Origin: JAOUJD01 sp963841815
Lineage (GTDB): Bacteria; Pseudomonadota; Gammaproteobacteria; Burkholderiales; Burkholderiaceae_F
Length of the DNA: 64,000 nt
Direction of reading: 5' to 3'
NCBI GenBank assembly: GCA_963841815.1
Contig: CAWJEE010000016.1
Span: forward strand, 124,001 to 188,000
The translations under genes and the position numbers were made by a program. Shown piece after piece: positions 26,812 through 36,700 of the stretch. The notes below the pieces were generated by a model. It did no database searches. It was not told the origin of the DNA and saw only the letters and a list, made by a program, of their open reading frames with translations. Each line of letters starts with the position of its first letter. The stretch's first letter is position 1.

Positions 26812-27141
26812 ATGCTGAAGCACATCATCGTTGCGGTCTGCGGGCTGGCCTTCACCGCGGCTGGATTGGCACAGTCGCCGGCGCCCACGCCCGAGCAGCA
26901 GGCGGCGGCAGCGCTGAATGCGGCGAAAGCGGCGCACGCCGGCAAGGTCGGCGCCTACAACCTGTGCCTGTCGCAGGCCAAGGTCGCCGATGACTACATC
27001 AAGCAGCAGAAGGCCAAGGGCAAGGTCTACACGCCCGACGCGACGCCTGCGTGCGTGAACCCTGGTCCATTCGTGCCACCGGCGGCGACACCGGCAGTGG
27101 CTACCGCCCCGCAACCGGCCGCGGCGGCGCCGAAGAAGTAG
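26812..27141 (+). CDS. Small exported protein at the end of the fdh operon (109 aa)
   Basis: Signal peptide (hydrophobic ~4-20, likely cut after GLAQ). The mature part is an Ala-rich helix (EQQAAAALNAAKAAHAGKVG), then AYNLCLSQAKVADDYIKQQK and a second Cys in TPACVNPGPF; the two cysteines could form a disulfide. The tail is Pro/Ala-rich. No family name can be given. It lies 16 bases after fdhC and just before a terminator, so it is the last gene of the operon. A periplasmic helper role is possible but unproven. Confidence 0.7.
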   Translation: MLKHIIVAVCGLAFTAAGLAQSPAPTPEQQAAAALNAAKAAHAGKVGAYNLCLSQAKVADDYIKQQKAKGKVYTPDATPACVNPGPFVPPAATPAVATAPQPAAAAPKK

Positions 27142-27163
27142 CAGTCGATCGCGTCCAGGCAAG

Positions 27164-27188
27164 AGCGCCCTGCGGGGCGCTTTTGTTT
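27164..27188 (+). terminator. Intrinsic terminator of the fdh operon
   Basis: AGCGCCC (27164-27170), loop TGCG, GGGCGCT (27175-27181), then TTTTGTTTT. It stands 23 bases after the last fdh-operon stop codon and before the convergent nitroreductase gene. Confidence 0.88.
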
Positions 27189-27251
27189 TGGCTGCAGTGT
27201 GCCTTGGAACGGTCGGTAGGACAGCTGTCACTACAGGCCGCACCACGCCGT

Positions 27252-27857
27252 TCAGGGTTTGCCGCCGTCCCAATCCCCCAGAACCAGCGTGGCGTCATCC
27301 GAATAGCGTGAGTGCGCAGCGCGGGTGGGAGTGCCGGTCACGATCCAGCAGAGCAGGGTTTCACCCGGCGCGCAGAACGCCTGCTGCACGTCCACGTCGT
27401 TGATCGACGCGCCGCCCAGCACCTTGGCGCCATAGCCCATCAGGTGCAACGCGTTGATGAAGTTCATCAACGCTGCTCCAACGCACAGCCACTGGTCCCG
27501 CGCTGGCACCTCGAGCGCGCCATCCTCGATGCGGCCGACAAGCGCCAGCAGGCACGGGCCGCCGTGGGCGCGTTCACGCGCCCGCTGCACGTCGGCCTCG
27601 TCACAGCCGCGGCGCCGAGCGCCGAGCGCATACAACTCGCCGAGCCGCGCGCGCTGATGCGCACCGATATGCACGAACCGGTACGGTCGCAGCGCCTCGT
27701 GGTCGGGTGCACGCAGCGCCAGCGCGGCGGCGCGCATCAGTTCTGCGCGCCGGGGCGCGGGAGCATCGAGATGCTTCGGGCTGACCGAATAGCGTGACGC
27801 CAGGTGCATCAGGACGTCGCCCGGCTCGGGTCGATCGACTGCGGGCGCACGCTTCAT
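27252..27857 (-). CDS. Nitroreductase family protein
   Basis: 201 aa flavin oxidoreductase of the nitroreductase fold (YdjA/RutE-like size). Visible are VLMHLASRYSVSPKHLDAPA with the N-terminal SxR-type FMN contact, DHEALRPYRFVHIGAHQRAR (~52-71), CVGAALMNFINALHLMGYGA (~125-144), which forms the FMN isoalloxazine pocket, and GWDWDGGKP-like acidic end residues. The physiological substrate is unknown. It lies 39 bases upstream of mobB's end on the same strand in gene order mobB then nitroreductase, so the two may be one transcript; a link to formate metabolism is unproven. Confidence 0.85.
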   Translation of the reverse strand: MKRAPAVDRPEPGDVLMHLASRYSVSPKHLDAPAPRRAELMRAAALALRAPDHEALRPYRFVHIGAHQRARLGELYALGARRRGCDEADVQRARERAHGGPCLLALVGRIEDGALEVPARDQWLCVGAALMNFINALHLMGYGAKVLGGASINDVDVQQAFCAPGETLLCWIVTGTPTRAAHSRYSDDATLVLGDWDGGKP

Positions 27858-27896
27858 GGGCCGATGCTCGGTTGACTCGGCGCGGGCGTTGCGGCG

Positions 27897-28391
27897 TCAA
27901 CCCGCGCGGTTGAACGTGGCCACGAATTCGGCGATGCCGGGCGCGTCGTCCAGGTCGAACTGCGGCAGTTCAGTGTCGAAGCGGCAGTCAGCGGCGATGG
28001 CCACGATGTGCGGGTCGTGGGGATGCAGCGCGGCCTTTCCGTTATCGCGGCGGAACACTTCCAGCTTCGGAATGGCCTCCCGCTTGAAGCCTTCGACCAG
28101 CAGCAGGTCGCAGGGAGAGATCCGATCGACCAGCTGCTGCAGCGACTGCTCCGGTTCGCCGCGCAGCTCGTGCATGTGCGCCCAGCGCGCGCTGGACGAA
28201 ATCAACACCTCCCGACATCCGGCGTGCCGGTGACGGTCGGAATCCTTGCCCGGCACGTCGACGTCGAACTCGTGGTGAGCCCGCTTGATCAAAGAGACGT
28301 CGAGGCCGCGTCCGGTCAGCAGGGGGATGAGGCGCTCGATCAGCACCGTCTTGCCGCTGCCTGACCAGCCGGCGAATCCGAAGACATTCAT
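27897..28391 (-). CDS. mobB: Molybdopterin-guanine dinucleotide biosynthesis adaptor MobB
   Basis: 164 aa P-loop GTP-binding protein. Walker A GWSGSGKT is at residues 8-15, followed by IERLIPLLTGRG and LIKRAHHEFDVDVPGKDSDR, the characteristic MobB segment that carries the KDS/DxxR residues; LVEGFK (~98-103) is the second nucleotide motif. MobB assists MobA in making or delivering MGD. The gene is 11 kb from mobA but still within the fdh/cofactor island. No gene is convincing in the 470 bases upstream of its start. Confidence 0.93.
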   Translation of the reverse strand: MNVFGFAGWSGSGKTVLIERLIPLLTGRGLDVSLIKRAHHEFDVDVPGKDSDRHRHAGCREVLISSSARWAHMHELRGEPEQSLQQLVDRISPCDLLLVEGFKREAIPKLEVFRRDNGKAALHPHDPHIVAIAADCRFDTELPQFDLDDAPGIAEFVATFNRAG

Positions 28392-28861
28392 GTGGGTTGT
28401 CCGCTCGCCCAGCGCGGCCGGTCCGAGTTGCGTTCGAACCCGGAATTTAGCAATGCCAACGGCAGTCCGCGCTGCGGTTCAGTGCGCTGGGTTGAACCTC
28501 CAGGACCGACGCCCGGCCGGGGCGCCACAGAGAGCACCAGGGCGAAGAGCCCGGCGGCGACCGTCGCGAGCGTGTTCCGGCTTCCTGACAGTTCGAGCAA
28601 TTGATCCGACCGTCCTAGCGCCTTTGGAGGGCGAATTGCGGCCTCCTCCCCCTCGGAGACGCAAAAGTCCGCCCCGCGGCTGCCGATCTCGGAAAGGGGG
28701 TTGGTCCCCGGGAGACGGCGATGGCGAACGGCACAAAATCGCACACCGTGATCGGCAGCGAGCTCCGACTGCTCGCTGGCGTCTTCGGCGCTCGTCTGCT
28801 TCGCCGTGTTGACCACCGCTGCTCTGTCTTGAAGAGCGCGCGGTCGAACGCGCGCCGGGGT
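28392..28861. other. 470-base gap without a convincing gene
   Basis: An open frame on the minus strand (28388-28816) is Ser/Arg/Pro-rich and reads through without any motif, signal peptide or start site of quality, and frames on the plus strand are no better. No T-run terminator, repeat or RNA fold was recognised. It may hold the mobB promoter. Confidence 0.5.
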
Positions 28862-29782
28862 TCAGCCCCCGGAATCGAGCACGGCATCGCCGTCGATGGC
28901 AGCGGCGCCGCTTGCCACTAGCCCCGCCACCTGCTGCTGCACGAACTCGTCGAACGGCATCCGGAAGTAGCGCTCGTTGATCACGCGGAAGTAGCGGGCT
29001 CCGGCCAAGTGGTCGATCAGGTTCCGCATCGCGACCTTCCGCACCTCCAGCAGGTAGAACTTCACCAGCACCTTGGCCGCGTGGCGCGCGTTGCGCTCGA
29101 GGCTGGCCGATAGTGCGTCGAGGCGTGCGTTCGCGCGCTTCAGGGCGGCGCCAAGGTCCGTGAACGGCGCACCGTGGCCCGGGATCACGATCCGCGGCGC
29201 GAGCGACTCGATCAGTTCCAGGATCGCCCGCTGCTCGGCGAAGCCGGACTCCCCCTCGAGTTCCGGAAAGATCACGCCGAAACCGTTCTGCCACAGCGCG
29301 TCCGCCGAGATCAGCACGCCCGGCCCGGGCGCCCACAGCACGACCGAATGCGGGTCGTGGCCGGACGCCGCGTGGACCCGCCACTCAAAGCCGCCCATCC
29401 GGACTTCGCTGCCCGGCTCGATCAATCCGTCGTACGAGAATCGCTCGCACTGCTGTCCGGTCGCGACGAACGTGAGTTCGTCCTCGTCCCAGCAGGCGAC
29501 GGCGCCCGCGTGGCCGGGCGGGATGTGGATCGTGGCGCCGAACGCCCGCTGCAGCTCCGCGTTGCCACCGCAGTGATCGGAATGCAGGTGCGTATTGACG
29601 ATGCGGGTGAGCGATCGTCCCTGCAGCGCGTGACGGACCAGTTCCCGCGTCTGCTCCCTGTGCGTGACGTAACCCGTGTCGACGAGGGTCGCGCTGTCGT
29701 CGTCGTCGAACAGCAGCACGTTGTTGGACGACAGCCACCCGCGCTCGAACACGCGGATCGAGGGCGGGAGAGCAGCGTTCAT
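28862..29782 (-). CDS. MBL-fold metallo-hydrolase
   Basis: 306 aa. The metal site THLHSDHCGG (~62-71) gives the HxHxDH signature. The other ligands are in SGHDPHSVVLW (~119-129), SADALW (~138-143) and PGHG (~181-184), so the dinuclear Zn/Fe site is complete. The C-terminal ~100 residues are helical (KRANARLDALSASLERNARH on), as in MBL proteins of the glyoxalase-II/ribonuclease-like group with an added helical cap. The substrate is not evident. It is followed on the same strand, upstream in transcription, by a DUF1289 gene 37 bases away. Confidence 0.88.
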   Translation of the reverse strand: MNAALPPSIRVFERGWLSSNNVLLFDDDDSATLVDTGYVTHREQTRELVRHALQGRSLTRIVNTHLHSDHCGGNAELQRAFGATIHIPPGHAGAVACWDEDELTFVATGQQCERFSYDGLIEPGSEVRMGGFEWRVHAASGHDPHSVVLWAPGPGVLISADALWQNGFGVIFPELEGESGFAEQRAILELIESLAPRIVIPGHGAPFTDLGAALKRANARLDALSASLERNARHAAKVLVKFYLLEVRKVAMRNLIDHLAGARYFRVINERYFRMPFDEFVQQQVAGLVASGAAAIDGDAVLDSGG

Positions 29783-29819
29783 CGAGCGCGCGCGCAGCGC
29801 ACGGCAGGCACGACGGCCC

Positions 29820-30038
29820 TCACGCTGCCTTCAGCCGACGACGACGGGCGAGGTCGGCCCACACGGCGCGCCTTGCGCCATCGTCCATGCGGCTCCAGCC
29901 CGCGATCTCGTCGATCGTCCTCTGGCACCCCTCGCACCATCCGGTGCGCGGGTCCATCCTGCACACGGAGATGCACGGCGACGGCACGGGCGACTGCGTC
30001 ACTTCGGGCGGGAGCGTGGGTCGGGATTGCGGTGGCAT
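29820..30038 (-). CDS. DUF1289 family small protein
   Basis: 72 aa. The DUF1289 core PCISVCRMDPRTGWCEGCQR (~21-40) with its four cysteines is intact, followed by TIDEIAGWSRMDDGARRAVW, which is equally typical. The Cys arrangement suggests a small zinc-binding or Fe-S protein, but no activity is established for the family. The start at 30038 gives the shortest frame that includes the whole domain. It is probably co-transcribed with the MBL-fold gene. Confidence 0.88.
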   Translation of the reverse strand: MPPQSRPTLPPEVTQSPVPSPCISVCRMDPRTGWCEGCQRTIDEIAGWSRMDDGARRAVWADLARRRRLKAA

Positions 30039-30098
30039 GCGCGGATTTTCGCACGCCAGGGCTGCGCGCGGGCACGGACATGCACGTACGCGGAGCGG

Positions 30099-30161
30099 TT
30101 AGGAACTTCTTAGTGTGGGCTTACGCATCATTTAGCAGCGAGCTTCGCGGCGCGTTCCTAA
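30099..30161. repeat. 8-bp inverted repeat upstream of the hemerythrin-like gene
   Basis: TTAGGAAC at 30099-30106 and its exact complement GTTCCTAA at 30154-30161 are separated by 47 bases, within the unusually A/T-rich 110 bases before the start codon at 30207. It could be a pair of operator half-sites or chance. Confidence 0.4.
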
Positions 30162-30206
30162 GCTTCGCTTTCCTTCATTCACGAACCCGAGCGAGGAGCC
30201 AGCGCC

Positions 30207-30935
30207 ATGACGAGCGAGCGCTACAACATCTATGCACTGATCCACAAGGGCCTGCGCGCCTGGATGTGCGAGGTACTGACAGCCGTGGGCCGGATGGACC
30301 CGCACGATGCCGCGGAGGTGGCTGCCGCGCTCGGCGAGGTGCGCGCGCTGCTCGCCGGCTGCGCGAGCCATCTGGAGCACGAGAACGATTACCTGCACAC
30401 GGCGCTGGAGGCGCGCGCGCCGGGCAGCGCGCGCGTCACCGCCCGCGAGCACGAGCAGCACGAGCGGTCGCTCGCGCGGCTGGAGAGGTCGGTGCGCAGC
30501 GTTGAAGCGACGACAGGATCGGCGCGTGCGACTGCGGCGATGGGGCTGTATCGACTACTGGCGCTGTTCGTCGCCGAGAACTTCGAGCACATGCACGTGG
30601 AGGAGACGCAGAACCACGCGACCCTCACCGCGCACTACAACGAGGCCGAGGTGTTCACGATCGAGCAGGCGATCGTCGGTTCACTGGCGCCCGACGAGGC
30701 GATGACAGTGATGCGGTGGATGGCGCCGTCGGCTGCGCCGCACGAGCGCGCCGCGCTGCTCGCCGGCTTGCAGCAGAACGCGCCGCGGCCCGCCTTCGAG
30801 GCCGTGCTCGATCTCGTCAAGCCCCACCTCACCGCGCGCGAGTGGGCGAAGCTCGACGCCGCGATCGGGCGCATGCCGCCCGAACGCGACGCGTCGACGG
30901 CCGCCGCGCCGGCGAAGGAACTGGCCGCCGCCTGA
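30207..30935 (+). CDS. Hemerythrin HHE-like domain protein
   Basis: 242 aa helical protein. His/Glu residues that could bind a di-iron centre are spaced through four helices: IHKGLRAWM (His13), HLEHENDYLH (~55-64), EHEQHER (~83-89) and FEHMHVEETQNH (~129-140). The last ~95 residues (MRWMAPSAAPHERAALLAGL on) form a second helical region seen in longer HHE proteins. These bind O2 or NO or serve as iron/redox sensors; which applies here is unknown. GAGGAG precedes the ATG. The stop is 1 base from the stop of the convergent GAF protein. Confidence 0.82.
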   Translation: MTSERYNIYALIHKGLRAWMCEVLTAVGRMDPHDAAEVAAALGEVRALLAGCASHLEHENDYLHTALEARAPGSARVTAREHEQHERSLARLERSVRSVEATTGSARATAAMGLYRLLALFVAENFEHMHVEETQNHATLTAHYNEAEVFTIEQAIVGSLAPDEAMTVMRWMAPSAAPHERAALLAGLQQNAPRPAFEAVLDLVKPHLTAREWAKLDAAIGRMPPERDASTAAAPAKELAAA

Positions 30936-30936
30936 C

Positions 30937-32281
30937 TCAGCCCGCCTCGACCAGCGTCAGCGGCCGGTCCACGGCGAGGTGGAACCGGCCGCGTCCGGTC
31001 TTCTCGATGCGGATCTCGGTCCCGCGTTCGCCGAGCCGGCGCACGAGCAGGATCAGGCGCGCCTCCAGGTTGTCCGTGATGTCGGGCAGGCGGATGCGGG
31101 GATCGAGGCGCAGTTCGCGGTTGGTGAAGTCGGTGCGGCCCTTGTCGATGAAGTCCGCGACGAGCTTGCGGAAGATCGCGCCCGCCACGCCCTTGATCAG
31201 GTAGTCGTCGCCGATGAAGACGCTGTCGTCGGCCCGGTAGTGCCGCACTTCGAGCGGCTTGCCGCGCGGTTTTCGGGGCTGAGAGGCGGAGTCGCCCGGC
31301 TCGTCGCCGCCCTCGGCAGCCTGCTGCAGCGTCGCGATCGTCATGCCGAGCTGCGACGCGACCGCGACCAGTGCGTCCTCGTCCTCCCAGTGGAAGCGGC
31401 CGTCTTCCGGGCTCTCGACGAAGACGACGCCCACCGCGCGACCGCCGACAAGCATCGGCGCGGCGAGCTGGCTGCCGGGCTTCGCCAGGCCGGGGAGCGG
31501 GATCTCGGTCTCGAGCAGGGCCGCGAGGCCGTCGCTCTCCGCGCTCTTGCGCAGCGCCAGGCTGTACGTGTACTCGCTGGTTCCGTGCGTGATGCGGATC
31601 GGAGTGCGCTCTCGCGCCGCGATGCCGATCAGGCCCTGTCCGGTCGGTATCTCCGAGCCCGACGCCCGAGGCTGGATAGCCGCGGCTCGCCACCGTGAAC
31701 AGCCTGTCGTGCGCGGCATCGGTCAGCAGCACCATCGCGTGCGTGATCGCCATGTCGGCGGCGAGCACCGCGAGGACGTCGTCGAGCAGCGTGCGCAGGT
31801 CGGTCGCGGTCGACAGCAGGCTCGCGATGTGGCGCAGCGCACCGAGCAGGTTGCAGCGGGGCGGCGGCGGAGCCAGTTCGGAGCTCGGCAGGCGATCGAT
31901 CCGCACGACCTCGTAGACGTCGGATCCCTGCAGCCTGAACACGCCGCTCATGCCGGTGTGCGAGGCGATGCCGGCGAGGTTCGCCTTCATCCGCTCGAAC
32001 AGCGGACCGCTCGACTCTGTGCGCAGGTAACGCAGCGACAGCAGGTAGCGGCGCGCGGTCCGCGGGTCGATCACGTAGACCACGGCGTTCGGGTTCGTGA
32101 GGATGTTCTCGCGCGTCTTGTTGAAGAACTGGAACGACAGCGCGACGTGCGTGCGGTCGACGAAGTGCACCTGCGACACGTACGTCACGTTCGGCGTGCC
32201 GTCGCGCGAGCACGTCGCCAGCACGCTGGGGATCACGCCCTCCAGGCAGCTGCGGATGTCTTCGAGCGACAGGGTGTTCAT
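30937..32281 (-). CDS. PNPOx-like plus GAF domain protein, one frameshift
   Basis: About 447 aa once one extra base is removed at the CCC run 31657-31659 (GGG in the sense strand). Residues ~1-135 are a pyridoxamine-phosphate-oxidase/FMN split-barrel domain (PSVLATCSRDGTPNVTYVSQ). A GAF domain follows (~155-315; ALRHIASLLSTATDLRTLLD, then LIGIAARERTPIRI). A C-terminal basic region (SVFIGDDYLIKGVAGAIFRK) resembles a winged-helix or output domain. It is probably a cytoplasmic redox or flavin-responsive regulator. The two halves are well conserved on either side of the break, so a sequence error is as likely as a mutation. Confidence 0.72.
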
Positions 32282-32311
32282 GGGGCAACGCGCGCGGGAT
32301 CGCATCCGCGC

Positions 32312-32793
32312 TCACGGCTTGACCTCGCTCAGGACGGCGCCCGCGCGCGGCCCCGGCGTCTGGCCGTAGGCGGCCGAAGGCGCGAAGCGGACGGCGAGCT
32401 ACCTGCTGCGGCGTGCACTCGCCGATCTTCCGGATCAGCGGCTCGCGGGTAGCCGAGCGGGCAGATCTCGATCACGAGGTCGTCGGCGTAGGCGCTGATG
32501 ACTGGCCAGTCGCCCTCTTCCAGCGGAGTGATGCGCACGTCATTGCCCTTCACCTGCACCGACCGGTGCGTGCTCGGTTCGGTGAACACGACGGCCACCT
32601 GCGCGGTGGTCCGCAGGTCCGCGAGGACGCGCTCGGCATGGCGCGGCACGAAGATGGCGAACTCGCTTGCATCCGCGCTGATGCGATAGCCGAGGGCGCG
32701 GGTCACGGACGGGATGCAGTGTTCGCTGCGCGACGAGATCGACACCGCGACCCGGCGGCCGTCGAGGAATGCGACGACGTCGCGATCGATCAT
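32312..32793 (-). CDS. PNPOx-fold (FMN-binding split barrel) protein, two probable frameshifts
   Basis: Starts MIDRDVVAFLDGRRVAVSIS at 32793 and reads well through DDLVIEICPLGYP. Removing one base near 32445 gives EPLIRKIGECTPQQVA, and one more near 32400 gives VRFAPSAAYGQTPGPRAGAV up to the stop at 32312. The 482-base length (3n+2) agrees with two single-base insertions in a 159-aa protein. The fold resembles general-stress or heme-utilisation split barrels. It lies 30 bases upstream of the PNPOx-GAF gene on the same strand, so the two are likely co-transcribed. Confidence 0.65.
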
Positions 32794-32900
32794 GCGAGCC
32801 CTCCTGACCAACGTTTCGACGCCGAGCCGTTCCGCGGAAACCTGCGAAGGCGCGGCCGGGCGGAGCGGCGATTCTAGAGGCGGACGCCGTCCTCTAACAT

Positions 32901-33476
32901 ATGGGCGACATGCGGCACCTGCCCAACCTGATCACCGCGCTGCGCTTCGTGCTGATTCCGGTGCTCGTACTGCTGCTGGTCGAGCAGCGTTTCGTGGCCG
33001 CCTTCGCCGTGTTCGTCGTGTCCGCCATAAGTGATCTTGCGGATGGCTTGATCGCCCGGCACTGGAACTTCCGCACGCGCCTCGGCGCCATCGCCGATCC
33101 GCTGGCGGACAAGCTGACGATGCTGGCCGTCACGATCGTGCTCGCGTCGCAGGCGCTGGTGCCGCTCTGGCTGGCGACCGCGATCGTGGCGCGCGACCTG
33201 GTGATCGTCGCGGGCGCGGTGGCATTTCACTTCATCGTCGGCCGCGTCGAGATGGCACCGAGCTGGCTGTCGAAGTTCAACACCGTGCTCGAGTTCAGCG
33301 TCCTTTCCGCCCTGCTGGCGGATGCCGCGCGGCTGATCGAGGTCACCGCCTTCCTGCCGCCGCTGTTCGTCCTCGTGACCGCGACCATCGTCGGGTCGGG
33401 GATCCACTATGTCTGGACCTGGGGCCGCCGGGCCCTGCGGTCCAGGCGCGCGGCGGCCGCGACAGGGCAGCGTTGA
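32901..33476 (+). CDS. CDP-alcohol phosphatidyltransferase family protein (PgsA-like)
   Basis: 191 aa integral membrane enzyme. The CDP-alcohol transferase signature is complete: Asp45, Asp48, Gly49, Ala52, Arg53, Gly62, Asp66 and Asp70, in the pattern DxxDG..AR......G...D...D. About six membrane segments follow. It transfers a phosphatidyl group from CDP-diacylglycerol to an alcohol (glycerol-phosphate or similar). Length and the start MRHLPNLITALRFVLIPVLV fit PgsA-like or CLS_pld-free cardiolipin/PG-phosphate synthases; the exact alcohol is not certain. An internal ATG three codons later is an equally good start. Confidence 0.88.
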   Translation: MGDMRHLPNLITALRFVLIPVLVLLLVEQRFVAAFAVFVVSAISDLADGLIARHWNFRTRLGAIADPLADKLTMLAVTIVLASQALVPLWLATAIVARDLVIVAGAVAFHFIVGRVEMAPSWLSKFNTVLEFSVLSALLADAARLIEVTAFLPPLFVLVTATIVGSGIHYVWTWGRRALRSRRAAAATGQR

Positions 33477-33706
33477 AGCCGACGTCCCGCCTGCCGCTCG
33501 ATGCCGAGGCCGGCCTGTACTGATCGCCGCTGCGTTCTTCTTCCTCTATTACCGCCCGGGCGCCCTGCTGGTGGCCGCCAGCAGCGCGCTCGTCCAACGT
33601 GACGCGACCGCAGGCGTGAGCCGCTCAGCGCCGCTGGGCTCGTCGGGCGGCGCCCGGCCGAGCGTGCGCCTATTCTCGCCGGCCGACTTCGCGCCTCGAG
33701 CGCGGC

Positions 33707-36700
33707 TCAGCGCGACAACTCACGCCACCCGATGCGACGGACGGTCGTCCCGCCGCTGCCGACGTTCAGGCCGCGGGTTTCCTTCACGCCGGAAGCCCCG
33801 GTCGAGATGATCTTCAGCAGGCCCGACGGGAGTCGGACAATCGCGTTGCCCACCGTCAGCGTCCCGGGGCGGGCAATTGCAGCCTCGGACGCGGTAGTGA
33901 TCTTCTGTCCGTCGCGGTAGTTGAGCTGGTAGATCCAGCTGTCACCACCCGCCGTGCAGGCGTTTGTGTTCGGGATGTTGGTCGTGACGACCAGCGTGCC
34001 GAGCGTCAGCTGCAGGTCGATGTTGACGCGCTCCCCGGTCGAGGGGAAGTCGACGTACCACCCCGACTCCGAGGCCCAGTTCACGGAGCCGCCGGTGACC
34101 GCGCGCCGAGTGGCATCGATCGACGTGACGGTCTTGGGAACGAAACTGCCGACCGTTCGTGGGTTGCCCCAGGCAGTGCCGTTGTCCTTGATGGCGTAGA
34201 GACTGCCCACGTAAGACCAGTTCCCCGGCGGCGACAGCGTGGCCGGATCCTGCAGGTCGGAGACGCCGAGATAGCGCCCGGTGCCGAAGTAGACCACGCG
34301 ATGGCTGTCCACCTGACCCAGCTCCGGCCGAACCGTGATCGGCTGCGCCGTGCCCGCCGAGTCCTTGAGCGTCGCGAGGCGCAGCACTCCGGGCAAAGTC
34401 GTTCCGAGATCGAAACGCCAAGCGTTGCCGAGCAGATCGCCGCCGTACACGTACTGCGTGGTGTTGTCGGTGTCCGGGTTCCTGGCAAAGGCAGAGATCT
34501 TGGCAAGGCCGGACGGCTCCGTGGTCGAGCCGACGCCCGTCGCCACCTTGTCGAGCACCGCGCCGGTGCTCGCATCCAGCACGTAGAGGTAGCCGCGTCC
34601 GTCACCGGGCGAGACGTTGTTGTAGCCGGACGTCAGCAGCACCACCCAGCGGCCGTCACTCGCGCGCTTGGTCACGACGGGATTGCCGAACGACAGGCCG
34701 ATGTCCGCGTCGCTGTTCGAGCACAGCGACGAGTCGCTGCAGATTTCCCACAAGAAGCGCGGATTGTCGGGATCGGTGATGTCCAGGGCGTAGTAACCGC
34801 GGCCGCCGGCATTCAGCCCGCCGAAGAGAAGCGTGCGCCACTGGCCGGAAACGACGACATCGGCGACAGTCGGCGACCCGTCGACGAAGTATTCGTGCGA
34901 GGTCGCGTATGCCGCTTCCGCGAGCCGATGGAGCTTGGGAAGGACCGTGCGCGGGACGAAGGCCCACGATTCGGCGCCGGTCGTGGCGTCGAACGCGTGC
35001 AGCATGCCGTCGTTGCCCCCGATGTAGACGACGGCGCGGCGAGAGGCAAGCGACGTCTTGAAGTCGAAGTACGACGGGCTGACCGGGTCGCCGTAGCTGC
35101 GGCGCGGCTCGCGCACATAGGCCGGGCGCGAGCCGACCACGTCGCCGAGGACGTATTCGCGCTCCCGGTACAGCAGTTCGTGCTGGCGCTGGCCGCGCAG
35201 GAAGTTCAGGAGGTTCTGGCCGCTGTCCACGGCGGAACGTTCGGTTGCGGTCAGGCTCGCGCACTGCGACAGTTGCGCGCACTTGTTGTCGAAGTAGGCC
35301 TTCGTCGCGCTGTCGAGGCTGCCCCACGCGAAGGGCGTCAGCGTGCCGCCCACCTGCGTGTAGATGGTCCGGGCGTCGCTCGCCGGCGCCACGCGCCCGT
35401 TCAGCAGCGTGCGCGCCGACCACTGCTCGGTGGTCGACACGATGCCGGTCGTCGGGTCGACGCGCTGTGCCGCCAGTTCGCCGTCCCAGCGGGTGGTCCG
35501 GTAGGTCGAGCTGAAGATCGCGTTGTCGGTGGCCGTGATGTTCGGGCTGCTGGTTGCCGATGCGGCCGCGGCGCCGACCAGCACCTTCAGGTCGGAGAGC
35601 GCCGACACGAGCCCGTTGTAGAGGCTGGTCGAGTCGTTGGCGCTGACGAAGCGGCCGCGGCCGTTGACGGCGGCGTGCCACAAGTCGTCGATCTTGGCCG
35701 GATCGTCGTCGACGGCGGTCGAGTCCGGCGGTACCGGCCAGTTGCAGACGGCGTTGCTCGCGCCCCAGCTGCAGCCCGTGTTGCCGGTACTTGATGTTGT
35801 AGAAGTCGCCGGACGTCGCCGTCCCGTATCCCGGCAGGTACTTCATGTAGCCGCCCAGTCCCAGGCCGATCGTGAAGGTCAGCATGTGCTGGGCCGGGTT
35901 CGTGTCGTTCGCGGTTCCCGGCACGTTGTTCTCGCTGACGTCGGTGCCGAGCGCGCCGATCGAGCCGGTCGGCCGCAGGTCGGTCGAGTAGTAGTACATG
36001 GCGACGTCGGACAGGTTGTTGGTCGAGCCGCTCAGCCCGCCGTCATAGGCGCCGGCAGCCCGCGTGGAGTACCCGGAATTGACGTTGTCGGTGTTGCCGA
36101 TGGCGCTCGTGCCGTCGAGCCGCACGCCGGCCTCCTTGTTCCAGTAGCCGTCCGTGCTCAGGAGCGCGACGTTGGGTTGGCAGGAGTACTGGACCGGGTC
36201 TTCGCTCATCCCGCGGTTGATCAAGTCGGTCCTGCCCGCGAAGTGGCGGCCGACGCGCGAAAGGGCTTCGCGCAGGGGCGTGAAGTCGTTGGGCGTCTGG
36301 CTGTAGAGCTTGGCGTACCAGTCGGCGCGATGCGTACCTTCGAAACCATCGATGCGGAGATACTTGCTGCTGGCAACGGGCGAGCCGGGGTTGATCGTGA
36401 CCAGGCCGACGCGATAGCGACCGTCGATCTGCGTAAAGGCGTAGCCCACGCCGGTTTTCATCAGCTGCATCCGCGTGCTGTAGTACGCGTACCAGTTGGC
36501 GAAGTTGGTCATCTCCTCCGCGTAGGTGCAGTTCGGGGCGGCGGCGCAGTCGGTCCGGTTGGGGCGGTTCCCGTAGGTCGCTGTCGCCGGGACGATGTCG
36601 GTGCGCTGGAACTGGCCGTAGCGCGCGTACGTGTGATTGCTCGACCAGCTCCGCTGGCAGCGAGGGCGGCCGCTCGTGCTGCCCGAGACTGCGCTGGTGC

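Noticed and set aside
28388..28816. 142-codon minus-strand open frame upstream of mobB
   Set aside because: No motif, no signal peptide, no ribosome site, odd composition; treated as a gap.
33477..33706. Hairpin CTGCTGG/CCAGCAG between pgsA-like gene and pilY1
   Set aside because: A 7-bp stem with no T run; too weak to call a terminator.
35780..35790. Phase variation in pilY1
   Set aside because: The extra base lies in a two-base C run, not a tandem or long homopolymer tract.
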